64,000 bases of DNA from Acidocella aquatica. Its GTDB lineage: Bacteria > Pseudomonadota > Alphaproteobacteria > Acetobacterales > Acetobacteraceae. Each line of letters opens with the position of its first letter. Position 1 is the first letter of the stretch. The position numbers and the translations under genes were made by a program. Positions 1 through 9,190 of this stretch are shown piece after piece. The stretch lies in assembly GCF_030160635.1 (NCBI RefSeq), contig NZ_BSOS01000094.1, positions 62,001 through 126,000 of the forward strand, read 5' to 3'. The notes under the pieces are model-generated. The model saw only the letters and a program-made list of their open reading frames with translations. It did no database searches and had not been told where the DNA came from.

Positions 1-2
1 TT

Positions 3-683
3 GGCATCGGCACCACCCTGTTCAGCCAGTTCACCCAGGGTTTTGGCAACACCCAGCCAACCATCGAGGACGCGCTCTCCCTGGTCCTGGCCTCCCTGTC
101 GCTGCTCGGCCTGGGCATTTTTGGCCCCGGCATCGCCACGGGCTTGCTCTCTGGCGCGCCACAGCTTGGCGCAGGGGCTGCCATTGGCACCGCACTCGCT
201 GCCGGTGGCATTGGCGCCGCGGGTTTGATCGGTTCGGCTGGTGCCCTTCGCGCTGGTGCTGGTGCGCTTGTCGCAGGCACACGGGGTGGCGCGGCTCTCG
301 CAGGCGGCACATCGACCGCCTATCGCCTGGGCGCCGCAGCCTCCGGCGAAGGCGGCATAAAAGGCGCTGCCGCGGGCATGGCCGGTGTCGCCAAGGCAGG
401 TGCCGCCGTGCCACGCGCCATGGCGGCCCGCGTCGCCGACAACTTGAAGCAAAGCTTTGCCGCCGGTGGCCGTGCCGCATTCCAGGCAACCGGCGGTGCA
501 CAGCCAAATGCATCGGCCGAGGCCACACCCACCGGTGCCGCCGCAGGCGGTCCACCCGGCTGGGCCCGGCAGATGCGCCGCCGCCAGGCCGTCAGCCACG
601 GCGTCTCCACCGCCACCCATGTCATGCGCTCTGGCGACCATGGCGGCGGCTCCACCAATGTTGATCTTTCGGGAGAGAAATAA
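3..683 (+). CDS. trbL: TrbL/VirB6-like conjugal transfer protein, C-terminal part
   Basis: The reading frame is open from the window edge, so the N-terminal part is missing. The visible 226 residues start with a glycine-rich membrane stretch followed by a hydrophobic segment, then a long Ala/Gly-rich region and a polar tail. This is the usual layout of TrbL, the polytopic inner-membrane channel component of the P-type mating-pair-formation apparatus. The position immediately before trbF and the one-base stop/start overlap (TAATG) with it support the call. The low-complexity tail alone would not identify the family; order in the operon does most of the work. Confidence 0.8.
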   Translation, partial: GIGTTLFSQFTQGFGNTQPTIEDALSLVLASLSLLGLGIFGPGIATGLLSGAPQLGAGAAIGTALAAGGIGAAGLIGSAGALRAGAGALVAGTRGGAALAGGTSTAYRLGAAASGEGGIKGAAAGMAGVAKAGAAVPRAMAARVADNLKQSFAAGGRAAFQATGGAQPNASAEATPTGAAAGGPPGWARQMRRRQAVSHGVSTATHVMRSGDHGGGSTNVDLSGEK

Positions 684-1366
684 TGCAGTTCCGCCGCGCC
701 GGCACGCGCTATGGCCGCACCCCCGAGCCCGAAACCCCCTACCAGAAAGCCGCCCAGGTGTGGGACGAGCGCATCGGCTCCGCCCGCGTCCAGGCCCGCA
801 ACTGGCGCCTTATCGCCTTTGGAAATTTGCTCCTTGCCATGGGCTTGGCCGGTGGCCTCGTCTGGCAATCCGCGCGCGGCAGCGTCGTCCCTTGGGTGGT
901 GCAAATCGACAGTCTCGGCCAGGCCCAAGCCATCGCCCCCGCCATCGCCGATTACCGCCCGACCGACCCGCAAATTGCCTGGCAACTCGCCCAGTTTATC
1001 GAGGACGTGCGCTCGATCCCCGACGATCCCGTCATCGTGCGCCAAAATTGGCTCCGCGCCTACGACTTCACCACCAGCCAGGGCGCGATGGCACTGAACG
1101 ACTATGCCCGCAACAATGATCCCTTCGCCGACATCGGCAAGGCGCAAGTCGCCGTCGACGTCTCCAGCGTCATCCGCGCCTCTGACAACAGTTTCCAGGT
1201 CTCCTGGGTCGAACGCCACTACCAGGACGACAGCCTGGTCTCGACGGAACACTGGACCGCCATCCTCACCATCGTCCTGTCCCCACCCACCGACGCCGAT
1301 CGCCTGCAGAAAAACCCCCTCGGCGTCTACGTCGACGCCATCAACTGGTCGAAGGAGCTCGACTGA
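683..1366 (+). CDS. trbF: TrbF, VirB8-family conjugal transfer protein
   Basis: A 227-residue protein with a cytoplasmic N-terminus, one membrane helix at about residues 42-61, and a periplasmic domain, the layout of VirB8/TrbF scaffold proteins of type IV secretion systems. Recognisable TrbF traits are the N-terminal TPYQKAAQVWDERIGSA stretch and the PWVVQID motif just after the helix. VirB8 proteins link the inner-membrane channel to the outer-membrane core complex. The start overlaps the trbL stop by one base, and its own stop overlaps the trbG start by one base, so the three are translated as one coupled unit. Confidence 0.93.
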   Translation: MQFRRAGTRYGRTPEPETPYQKAAQVWDERIGSARVQARNWRLIAFGNLLLAMGLAGGLVWQSARGSVVPWVVQIDSLGQAQAIAPAIADYRPTDPQIAWQLAQFIEDVRSIPDDPVIVRQNWLRAYDFTTSQGAMALNDYARNNDPFADIGKAQVAVDVSSVIRASDNSFQVSWVERHYQDDSLVSTEHWTAILTIVLSPPTDADRLQKNPLGVYVDAINWSKELD

Positions 1367-2358
1367 TGAAAATTTCCGTCTCCCCGCTGGCCCTATCCGC
1401 CGCGCTCGTGCTCGCGGGTTGCGCGACCTACAAACCGCCCAGAATCAGCTACGACACCGCCCCCCAACCGGCAGTGTTGCTCCCGGCACCACCCGCGCCG
1501 GTCGACATCGTGCAAATCCCGACACCGCTCCCGCTCCCTGACCAGCTAAAGCCGCTCCCGGCAGGCCCAACCGCACCGGCAGCGTCGTCTAACCCCACGG
1601 CGCAAGTGGCCGCGGCGAACGCCGCCGCCCGCATCCAGCCAACCAGCGATGGTTATATCAACGCCATCCAGGTCTACCCCTTCACAGATGGCGCGCTCTA
1701 CGAGGTCTACGCCGCCCCCGAGGAAATTACCGACATCGCCCTGCAACCCGGCGAGCAACTCGTCGGCTCCGGCCCCGTCGCCGCCGGCGACACTGTCCGC
1801 TGGATCATTGGCGACACGACAAGCGGCACAGGCCCAACAACGCAGGTCCACATCCTGGTCAAACCGACACGCCCCGATCTGGTGACCAACCTCATCATCA
1901 ACACCGACCGCCGCACCTACCACCTGGAACTGCGCTCCACGACAGTGACCTATATGGCCTCGATCTCGTGGAACTATCCAGAAGACGAGCTGATCGCCCT
2001 GCAGCAGCAGAACAACGCCGCCGACGCGGCCACACCCACCGCGACCGGTATCGATATTTCCGCACTGAATTTCCGCTACCAGATCGAGGGTGACAACCCA
2101 CCCTGGCGCCCCTTGCGCGCCTTCGATGACGGCCACCAGGTTTTTATCCAATTCCCAAATGGCATCGGGCAGGGGGACATGCCGCCGCTCTTTGTCATTG
2201 GCCCCAGCGGCAAGACGTCCGACCTAGTCAACTACCGGGTGCGCGGCCCCGACATGATCGTCGACACCTTATTTGCCGCCGCTGAACTGCAAATGGGCGA
2301 CGGCAATTCTGAGCAGCGTGTCCGCATCGTCCGCACCGACGGGACACCGTCACAATGA
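1366..2358 (+). CDS. trbG: TrbG, VirB9-family outer-membrane core lipoprotein
   Basis: A 330-residue protein. The N-terminus is a lipoprotein signal with lipobox LAGC (Cys19), so the mature form should be attached to a membrane lipid. A proline-rich linker (about residues 25-70) precedes the VirB9/CagX-type beta-rich domain that runs to the C-terminus. TrbG forms the outer-membrane core complex of the conjugation channel together with TrbI (VirB10). It overlaps trbF by one base and trbI by four bases. Length and order match the trb clusters of Tn4371-like and related integrative elements. Confidence 0.92.
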   Translation: MKISVSPLALSAALVLAGCATYKPPRISYDTAPQPAVLLPAPPAPVDIVQIPTPLPLPDQLKPLPAGPTAPAASSNPTAQVAAANAAARIQPTSDGYINAIQVYPFTDGALYEVYAAPEEITDIALQPGEQLVGSGPVAAGDTVRWIIGDTTSGTGPTTQVHILVKPTRPDLVTNLIINTDRRTYHLELRSTTVTYMASISWNYPEDELIALQQQNNAADAATPTATGIDISALNFRYQIEGDNPPWRPLRAFDDGHQVFIQFPNGIGQGDMPPLFVIGPSGKTSDLVNYRVRGPDMIVDTLFAAAELQMGDGNSEQRVRIVRTDGTPSQ

Positions 2359-3533
2359 CCGGCCAAGACCCCGGAAACGGCGAAACCCGACCGCTTGCCG
2401 CCGAACTCCGGCTGCGGCCAAATCGGCCGAGCGTCACGCGACTCTCGCGCCGGGTGCTGATCGGTCTCGGCACCGTCGCCAGCCTCTCCATCTTCGGCCT
2501 GACCTACTGGGCGCTGCAAACACGCGGCGTAAAACCTGAAAACCAGGAACTCTACAACACGCGGAACCAGAACATCGCCGACGGCGTTACCAGCCTGCCG
2601 AGCAGTTACAACGACCTGCCAAAACCCACGCCGCCACTCGGGCCGCCACTGCCCGGCGATCTTGGCCCACCAATCCTCCATGCCGAGCAGCAGGGCCGCG
2701 TCTCGACGGGCAATGACCAAGCAGACCAGCAACTGGCCCAGGAGCAGAACTCCGCCCGCACCAGCAGCCTGTTCGTTCAAACGGCCACGCCAACGGCCAC
2801 CTCCGGAACTGGACAGGTCGCGAGTCCCGATCAAGAGCCAGGTTATACCGGCGCCCCTTCGCCAACCGATCCAACGGCTACCCAAAACATGCAGGACCAA
2901 AAGCTGGCCTTCCTGAACGGCCCCTCCGACGCGCCCACCGTCAGCCCAGACCGGCTGACCAACGCGGCGTCGCCCTACATCGTCCAGGCCGGATCGGTGA
3001 TCCCCGCCGCTCTCATCACCGGCATCCGCTCAGACCTGCCCGGCCAAGTCACCGCCCAGGTAACGGAAAATGTCTATGACAGCCCAACCGGTCAATATCT
3101 TCTCATCCCCCAAGGCTCAAAGCTGATCGGGGAATACAACAGCGAGGTCGCCTTCGCGCAAAGCCGTGTCCAACTGGTTTGGACCCGGCTGATCCTTCCG
3201 AATGGCCGCTCCATTGTTCTGGAGAACCAGCCCGGAGCCGACACCCAAGGCTATTCCGGGCTTCAGGATGGGGTGGACAACCACTGGGGTTCATTATTTG
3301 AAGCCGCCCTGCTCTCCACATTCCTGAGCGTCGGCGCCGAGGCAGGAACCGGCAACCAGGAGAACAGCCTCGTCCAGGCCATCCGCAGTGGTGCGTCCGA
3401 CAGCATCAACCAAACCGGCCAGGAACTCGTCGAACGCGAGCTTAACATCCAGCCGACGCTCACCATCCGGCCGGGGTTTCCGGTTCGGGTGATCGTTAAT
3501 CGTGACCTAGTCCTCGCGCCATATCAGGGTTAA
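2355..3533 (+). CDS. trbI: TrbI, VirB10-family conjugal transfer protein
   Basis: A 392-residue VirB10-type protein that spans the envelope. Residues 1-33 are cytoplasmic, residues 34-54 form the single inner-membrane helix, and a Pro/Gly/Gln-rich linker leads to the C-terminal TrbI domain (about 190-385) with the conserved region around YLLIPQGSKLIGEYNS. VirB10 senses ATP use at the inner membrane and gates the outer-membrane pore. The start overlaps trbG by four bases (ATGA-type coupling). This is normally the second-to-last gene of the trb operon in related elements, which fits the small gene that follows. Confidence 0.94.
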   Translation: MTGQDPGNGETRPLAAELRLRPNRPSVTRLSRRVLIGLGTVASLSIFGLTYWALQTRGVKPENQELYNTRNQNIADGVTSLPSSYNDLPKPTPPLGPPLPGDLGPPILHAEQQGRVSTGNDQADQQLAQEQNSARTSSLFVQTATPTATSGTGQVASPDQEPGYTGAPSPTDPTATQNMQDQKLAFLNGPSDAPTVSPDRLTNAASPYIVQAGSVIPAALITGIRSDLPGQVTAQVTENVYDSPTGQYLLIPQGSKLIGEYNSEVAFAQSRVQLVWTRLILPNGRSIVLENQPGADTQGYSGLQDGVDNHWGSLFEAALLSTFLSVGAEAGTGNQENSLVQAIRSGASDSINQTGQELVERELNIQPTLTIRPGFPVRVIVNRDLVLAPYQG

Positions 3534-3544
3534 AGGAGATGGGC

Positions 3545-3826
3545 ATGGTAAAGTTAAAGCTTGGCATGATTCCAGACGACAAGCCCGTGAAACTCACCGT
3601 AGAAATCCCAGCCGCAGTTCATCGCGATCTTCTTGCCTATGCTGAGGTGCTCGGACGAGAGACGGGACATCCGGTCACCGACCCAGCACGACTGGTCGCG
3701 CCCATGCTGATCCGGTTTATGGCAACCGATCGAGCTTTCGCCAAAATACGACGGGTGGCACAACCTCAACCAACCGACGACCGACCGACACGGTTCGGCA
3801 CATCGCAACAAGTCAAAGATCCTTGA
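3545..3826 (+). CDS. DUF2274 protein, last gene of the trb operon
   Basis: A 93-residue soluble protein of the DUF2274 family, which is found almost always directly behind trbI in conjugative elements; its biochemical role is not known. The N-terminal KLKLGMIPDDKPVKLTVEIP stretch and the PARLVAPMLIRFMATDRAF stretch are typical. An ATG six bases upstream (3539) is in the same frame, but the AAAGGAG ribosome site at 3532-3538 has a spacing of six bases to the ATG at 3545, so I prefer 3545. It lies 11 bases behind trbI, hence in the same operon, and it ends the plus-strand part of the island. Confidence 0.88.
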   Translation: MVKLKLGMIPDDKPVKLTVEIPAAVHRDLLAYAEVLGRETGHPVTDPARLVAPMLIRFMATDRAFAKIRRVAQPQPTDDRPTRFGTSQQVKDP

Positions 3827-3851
3827 AGTGACCGCACCCGCCCAGTAAAAA

Positions 3852-6512
3852 TCACGAATACTTGCGAGCTAGCCCCTCTAACGTCATATTTTCAGCAATT
3901 GCATCATGCGGGATCAGTACGTAGCTCCACGGCTTTCCGCCATAACTTGCGGCATGTTCCGTAGCGTGACGGCACCATTCGACCGCGACGGCCTTCTTAG
4001 CCACCACATCCGGATCGGTCATATTGTTTGATGCCTTAGGCTCCAACATAAAAATGTGTCCTTCGGTCTCAGCCACGAAATCCGGCTGATATTCGAGCTG
4101 CTCAACACCTGAGCGGTAAAATAGCTTGAACTGTCCCTTCACCGGCTTGAACCATTTCAGCGATTCCCGTTCCAAAATCACCGCCATTTTGCGTTCGCCG
4201 TCGGCCTGGAACTTTTGCTCACGGTATAGGCAACGCTTGAACCCAGCAAATACATACCGCGCCATGTTGCTCTTGTCGGGTGGCGAGATTCGGTAATCAA
4301 GCGGCGCATCTCCGGCACTGGCACTATAGGCGCTAGGCAGGAGTTCGGTGAAACCACGCGTTACCACCACTTCATATTCAGCCCGTTGGTCTTGCCAAAA
4401 ATGTTCTTGCATTTGTGCATGAACAAAACTGGCAATCTCTTTCTTATGCAGTCGCAGCACGTTGCGTGCATCATCCTCCGACAGATAGCCCAGAAAATGG
4501 CGCGTCACTTGCCCCGCGAGATCATAGAGTAATTCGGCATTTTCATCGTATGACACATCGTCGAAATCGATTAGGCTACCAACTACGTAATCCTCCAACC
4601 TTTGCTCTTCGATATTACCCGTCCCCGTGCCAATGCGATCGATCTGATCCGTACGCAAATGTTGGGCCAATAAGGTATCGTCCGGCGCCTCGTACCTCAT
4701 CCTTGACAGATCGAGTTTGAAGGGGCGGAAGCCCGACTTCACCTCGCCCTTGGGAACCACCAGGATGCGCGGAATATCAATCGTCTGTTGCACCACCAAT
4801 TCGCTAGTTTTAGCGATGATCGCGGCAAAATTCGGTTGGGTGATGATGCCCCCCAACTCCATCTGCACCGGGCGATAACTCTTCTCCACCTCAGCCAGCA
4901 ACGCCGCCTGCACCTCCGGCCGCAGTAAATGCCCTGCACTGGGAATCAGCAACGGTTGTGCCTCTAGTTTGCGGATCGCCGCATAGGCGATCTGCGCAAC
5001 CCTTTCATCGTCGCCCCCAAACGCCGCCTGATTTTCATGAAACCCACCATAGCTTGGGGCTGCTGGTGCCAAACCAAGCTGCACAGCCAGTTGCGGGGCA
5101 GATACCACCGTCACCGTCTTTTGCCCGATCGGATCATCGGACAGGATCAGCTGTTGCAACCGGATAGTCGAGTCGGGCCGCCTTGCTTCGTCAACGATCT
5201 CTTGAAAGCGATCATGTGCCACGATGTTCAGCCGGTCGACCGCCATCACCCCGGTGCGTTTGCCATACGGCAGCCGCAAGCCGCGTCCGATCGATTGTTC
5301 GATCAAGGTCCTGGCATTCGCCGCGCGCAGCGGCACGATGGTATAAAGATTGGTTACATCCCAACCTTCCTTCAGCATGTTCACATGGATAACGATCTCA
5401 GTTGGCTCGTCGGTATGTTCTACCTTCAAAAGCCGCTCAATGGTTTCCTCTTCCTTCACGGATGAATCAACCTGGATTACCTTGTCCTTATACCGCCCCT
5501 CAAAAAAGCCATCCGACTGGATCAATCGCATCAATTCAGCTGCGTGGGTGGTGTCGCGCGCAATCACCAGAATAAACGGTTTCACAATCCGCTGGCCGGT
5601 CTGGCGGGCATATGTTTCAAGCTCCACCTTCACGCTTTCGTGCAGCCGCACGCCATCTTCCAACTTAATCTGCTGGATCGATTCCGGCGATTTTCCCACC
5701 GGACTAAAATTCTCACGTGTAACCACGGCCGGCTCTTTCACAAAGCCGTCTTCCATCGCCCGGGCCAGAGGGTAATCAAAGATCACGTTTTGAAATGCCA
5801 CAGGACCGCGCGTAGTCTCGACAAACGGCGTCGCGGTTAACTCCAACCCAATCACCGGCTTTAATTCATTGATCGCGCGAATGCCCGCCGATGCCCGGTA
5901 GCGGTGCGATTCATCCATGATCAGTACCAGGTCTTTCAGCCCTGCCAGATAATCGAAATAGCTCTCGCCAATTTCCTCACGAAAACTGCGGATACGCGGC
6001 GAACGTCCACCCCGCACCTCGGAATTGATCTTGGAAATGTTAAAAATATTGATCGTCGTGGGGAACAAGCTGCCACCGCTGGCAATTTGCCGTTCATAAT
6101 TCTCGCCCGTCGTAATCACCGGCGGGCTGATCGCAAATTCAGCGATGCCTTTCAGCACATATTTAGGCGTGTTCTGGGTAAAGTCGGCAATCAGCTTGTT
6201 ATAGATCGTCAGGTTTGGCGCCAGCACAAAGAAATTATTCAGCCCATGCGCCAGATGCAAATAGGCAATAAACGCGCCCATCAACCGCGTCTTGCCCACA
6301 CCAGTCGCCAATGCAAAACACAGCGAGGGAAAATCGCGTTCAAAATCCTTCACGGTGGGGAATTCGCTGTTGATTGCAGCCAGTGCCGCCTCCAAATCTA
6401 CCCCCTTTTGCGGTGGCACGATCTCAGTGATGCGGTCGAGGATTTCCAGCGAACGGCGTTGCGGCGCGCGTAAACTTAACCGCCCAGCGATGGCATTGAC
6501 GTGGCGGTTCAT
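3852..6512 (-). CDS. res: Type III-like restriction subunit: DEAD/DEAH helicase with C-terminal nuclease
   Basis: An 886-residue superfamily 2 helicase fused to a nuclease. Walker A ATGVGKT lies at residues 69-75, DESH at 200-203, LTATP near 225-229, and the QSIGRGLRLP motif VI follows in the second RecA domain. Near the C-terminus PD at 810-811 and E-P-K at 824-826 form a PD-(D/E)xK-type nuclease site, as in type III Res proteins. It is somewhat shorter than the roughly 950-1000 residues usual for that family. The start overlaps the RhuM gene by four bases. It is last in the six-gene operon and would cleave DNA not modified by the methylase encoded two genes upstream. Confidence 0.85.
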   Translation of the reverse strand: MNRHVNAIAGRLSLRAPQRRSLEILDRITEIVPPQKGVDLEAALAAINSEFPTVKDFERDFPSLCFALATGVGKTRLMGAFIAYLHLAHGLNNFFVLAPNLTIYNKLIADFTQNTPKYVLKGIAEFAISPPVITTGENYERQIASGGSLFPTTINIFNISKINSEVRGGRSPRIRSFREEIGESYFDYLAGLKDLVLIMDESHRYRASAGIRAINELKPVIGLELTATPFVETTRGPVAFQNVIFDYPLARAMEDGFVKEPAVVTRENFSPVGKSPESIQQIKLEDGVRLHESVKVELETYARQTGQRIVKPFILVIARDTTHAAELMRLIQSDGFFEGRYKDKVIQVDSSVKEEETIERLLKVEHTDEPTEIVIHVNMLKEGWDVTNLYTIVPLRAANARTLIEQSIGRGLRLPYGKRTGVMAVDRLNIVAHDRFQEIVDEARRPDSTIRLQQLILSDDPIGQKTVTVVSAPQLAVQLGLAPAAPSYGGFHENQAAFGGDDERVAQIAYAAIRKLEAQPLLIPSAGHLLRPEVQAALLAEVEKSYRPVQMELGGIITQPNFAAIIAKTSELVVQQTIDIPRILVVPKGEVKSGFRPFKLDLSRMRYEAPDDTLLAQHLRTDQIDRIGTGTGNIEEQRLEDYVVGSLIDFDDVSYDENAELLYDLAGQVTRHFLGYLSEDDARNVLRLHKKEIASFVHAQMQEHFWQDQRAEYEVVVTRGFTELLPSAYSASAGDAPLDYRISPPDKSNMARYVFAGFKRCLYREQKFQADGERKMAVILERESLKWFKPVKGQFKLFYRSGVEQLEYQPDFVAETEGHIFMLEPKASNNMTDPDVVAKKAVAVEWCRHATEHAASYGGKPWSYVLIPHDAIAENMTLEGLARKYS

Positions 6513-7492
6513 CGCTTATTATCCTTCTTCACAGTCGCCGCAATTTTTTGCAGTTCTTCCAGTTCATCGCCCGCTGCCGCAGCGCTTCTGCGGTTGGCAT
6601 CGAACAAATCATATTTCTGATGGGCAATCGCCTCGGCCCGAGCCGCCGAGACACTTCCTGCACTCCGCAGCACCGGCAACTCGTTGTTTTTCAGAAACGC
6701 GTCCAGAATGGTCTCCCATTCGGCCAACGCAATCTCCTGGCGGCGTTTGCTCCGCAGTTCGGCGGTATCCAGGAACATCGTCACGATCAGGTTCAGTTCC
6801 TTCACCTCCGCCTCGCCGAGGTAATTTTTGGCCGTTGTCACATCCCCCTTGCGCACCCGCCCGGCCTTCCAGGTGGTCAGCCCCATATTGGGGGCGTTTT
6901 CATTGGCACGGGCCGCGATCAGCTCCGCCGCCGTGTGGTGCGTAACGGCATAGAGCATCTTGTTTTGAATGCTCGCGTAAAACAGCGGAGCGGCATCGGA
7001 TTTGGCGTTGTAATCCACACTGAGCGCCAAAATATCGCGGATTTTCTGGTAAAACCGCACCTCCGAGGCCCGAATGTCCCGGATGCGCTCCAAAAGCTCG
7101 TCGAAATAGTCAAATTTCGGGTCTTTCAGGCGCTTGTCGTCTATGACAAAGCCTTTCAGCAGATATTCTTTCAGCACCGTAGTGGCCCAGCGCCGGAATT
7201 GGGTGCCACGTTCGGATCGCACCCGGTAACCCACGGCCAGCACCACCTCCAGGCTATAAAGCCTGACGGGCTTGTCCGAATGAGCAATGTGCATAATTTG
7301 CACATTGCTCACCTCATCCAACTCGCCGCTCGTAAACAAATTGCCGATATGCTTGGTAATCACCGACCGTTCACGGTCAAACAAGGCCGCCATCTGCTCT
7401 TGGGTCAGCCAAGCGGTGCCCCCGATAGACCGCAGTTGGATGTCGATCTTGCCATCCTCGGTGGTATAAAGGATCAGCTCGCCCTCGCTCAT
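6509..7492 (-). CDS. RhuM-family protein
   Basis: A 327-residue protein of the RhuM (virulence RhuM) family. The N-terminal part contains a helix-turn-helix-like stretch, TQEQMAALFDRERSVITKH (about residues 30-48), and the stretch GYRVRSERGTQFRRWATTVL, both hallmarks of the family. No catalytic motif is obvious. RhuM proteins were first noted in a Salmonella pathogenicity island, but most copies in bacteria lie beside restriction or toxin genes, and the molecular role is unsettled. It overlaps the methylase gene and the res gene by four bases each, so it must be made together with them. This suggests a regulatory or structural role in the complex, or a separate effector. Confidence 0.85.
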   Translation of the reverse strand: MSEGELILYTTEDGKIDIQLRSIGGTAWLTQEQMAALFDRERSVITKHIGNLFTSGELDEVSNVQIMHIAHSDKPVRLYSLEVVLAVGYRVRSERGTQFRRWATTVLKEYLLKGFVIDDKRLKDPKFDYFDELLERIRDIRASEVRFYQKIRDILALSVDYNAKSDAAPLFYASIQNKMLYAVTHHTAAELIAARANENAPNMGLTTWKAGRVRKGDVTTAKNYLGEAEVKELNLIVTMFLDTAELRSKRRQEIALAEWETILDAFLKNNELPVLRSAGSVSAARAEAIAHQKYDLFDANRRSAAAAGDELEELQKIAATVKKDNKR

Positions 7493-9183
7493 TTGCGCCC
7501 CCGTTTACCGGGGCTGGGCGAGGCGCCGAATAAATCGCTGGGGTCGGGCGCCAGCGGGGGCGGGGCTTCCTCTACCGGCGGACGCACGGGCCTGGGCGGT
7601 GCTTTGGGCAGGTTCTCCACATTCAGGCTGTAATCATCATGCCCCCACTCACAGCGGTTCTTGATGTGGTTGGGGATCTTCTTCACGGTCAAGTTCTCAA
7701 ACCTGTCCGTCCGCCCGCGAAAGGCGGAGCATAGCACCAGCAGCGAGCGATCGGCTCCCACCTCCTCACTCAAATGCGCCAGTTGCTCCAGCGAGAGCGT
7801 TTGGGTGGTGACATAGATAAAATCACGCTCCGTCGAGGCGCCATGTTGCCAATAGAGCGTATCGCTGGGCGCATAAACAAACCCCTCCAGCTTGCACAAA
7901 GCCTCGGCCAGCATGGCCGCATTATACGCCTTGCTGATGACCTCGCGTCCATAGCGGTCTGTCTCCAGCAGCGAAGGTGCAAGGCGGAAGTAGCGGAATC
8001 CGCCGCCACCTTCCCAGCCCATTGCTTCGGTGATGCCGCCTTTGTCGTCGCCATCGATCACTTTGCGCAGGCGAGGGATGATATGGGTATGGCAATGCTC
8101 ACCCAACTCGATCATGATCCAGCGTCGGCCCATCTTGTGGGCGACAGCGCCAGTGGTGCCCGAACCAGCGAAGGAATCGAGGACGAGATCGCCGTGGGCC
8201 GTGGCAATTTCCAGGATCCGCTTTATCAGGCGCTCGGGCTTCGGTGTGGAGAAAGGAGTCTCTGGAAACAACTTATCAATTTCAAGTTTTGATTCTTGAT
8301 TATGACCAGTTTCATCAAACCCCCAAATACTCCGTGGCACTATTTTTTTGGTCTCGGTAAGAAACTTCTTGATTCGGGGCATGGTTCCAGTTCCACCCTT
8401 CCCCCAGTAAAGAAGATTGTTTTCCACATTTTTCTGGTGCGTGTTAATATCATATGCCCACACCCGCGTTTTACTCGGCAAAATTTCTTTTCGAGTAAAC
8501 GGATTCGTAATGGGATAATACAAATTCGGTCTCTCATCGGACGACTTAGCGCAGGTGTACGCAGCAGAGTTCCAATCTCCGCGAGGATCATTGTCGGGGT
8601 TTTTGTAATATTCAAGTTGTGATTCAGAACGATTTAAGCGATTTGGCCGCCAGTTTTCTTTGTTAACCGCATAGACTAGAACGTGATCGAAATCCGCACT
8701 GAAATATTTTGCATCATTCGCGGGCGAAACTCGTTTGTGCCACGCAAGATTGGCAACAAAATTTCGACGCCCAAATACCTCGTCGCAAAGCACTTTCAAA
8801 TAATGTGCTTCATTATCGTCGATCGTGATCCACAGCGAACCATCATCCGCTAATAGCCGTCGAATAATCTCCAGCCGATCTCGCATTAATGACAGCCAGA
8901 TAGAATGCTCCACCCCATCATCATAATGCTCAAACGCACTGCCAGTGTTGTAGGGCGGGTCGATGAACACACATTTCACCTTCCCCGCGAACTCCTGCTC
9001 CAATGCCTTCAATGCCAGCAAATTATCGCCAAAGATCAGCCGGTTATCAAAGAGATCATTGTCACCCACCATATGCCGCGCATGATAGGACAGCGCCGCA
9101 TCCTCCAACAAAATCCGCGGCTCCAACTGCGGCCGGTTTTCCTTACCCACCCACGTGAGTTCTAGTTTTTGCTTTTTAGCCAT
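7489..9183 (-). CDS. mod: Site-specific DNA methyltransferase, type III Mod-like (beta class)
   Basis: A 564-residue amino-methyltransferase. Motif IV DPPY at residues 75-78 comes before motif I FAGSGTTG at 338-345, the order of beta-class enzymes such as type III Mod, which methylate adenine N6 or cytosine N4. The segment between the motifs should hold the target recognition domain; it is richer in A and T than the rest (181 of 420 bases G or C at 8281-8700, against 37 of 60 at 7861-7920, hand counts). The C-terminal part ends in a Pro-rich and basic tail. It lies seven bases behind the ATPase gene and overlaps the RhuM gene by four bases. Confidence 0.9.
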   Translation of the reverse strand: MAKKQKLELTWVGKENRPQLEPRILLEDAALSYHARHMVGDNDLFDNRLIFGDNLLALKALEQEFAGKVKCVFIDPPYNTGSAFEHYDDGVEHSIWLSLMRDRLEIIRRLLADDGSLWITIDDNEAHYLKVLCDEVFGRRNFVANLAWHKRVSPANDAKYFSADFDHVLVYAVNKENWRPNRLNRSESQLEYYKNPDNDPRGDWNSAAYTCAKSSDERPNLYYPITNPFTRKEILPSKTRVWAYDINTHQKNVENNLLYWGKGGTGTMPRIKKFLTETKKIVPRSIWGFDETGHNQESKLEIDKLFPETPFSTPKPERLIKRILEIATAHGDLVLDSFAGSGTTGAVAHKMGRRWIMIELGEHCHTHIIPRLRKVIDGDDKGGITEAMGWEGGGGFRYFRLAPSLLETDRYGREVISKAYNAAMLAEALCKLEGFVYAPSDTLYWQHGASTERDFIYVTTQTLSLEQLAHLSEEVGADRSLLVLCSAFRGRTDRFENLTVKKIPNHIKNRCEWGHDDYSLNVENLPKAPPRPVRPPVEEAPPPLAPDPSDLFGASPSPGKRGRK

Positions 9184-9190
9184 AAGTCAA

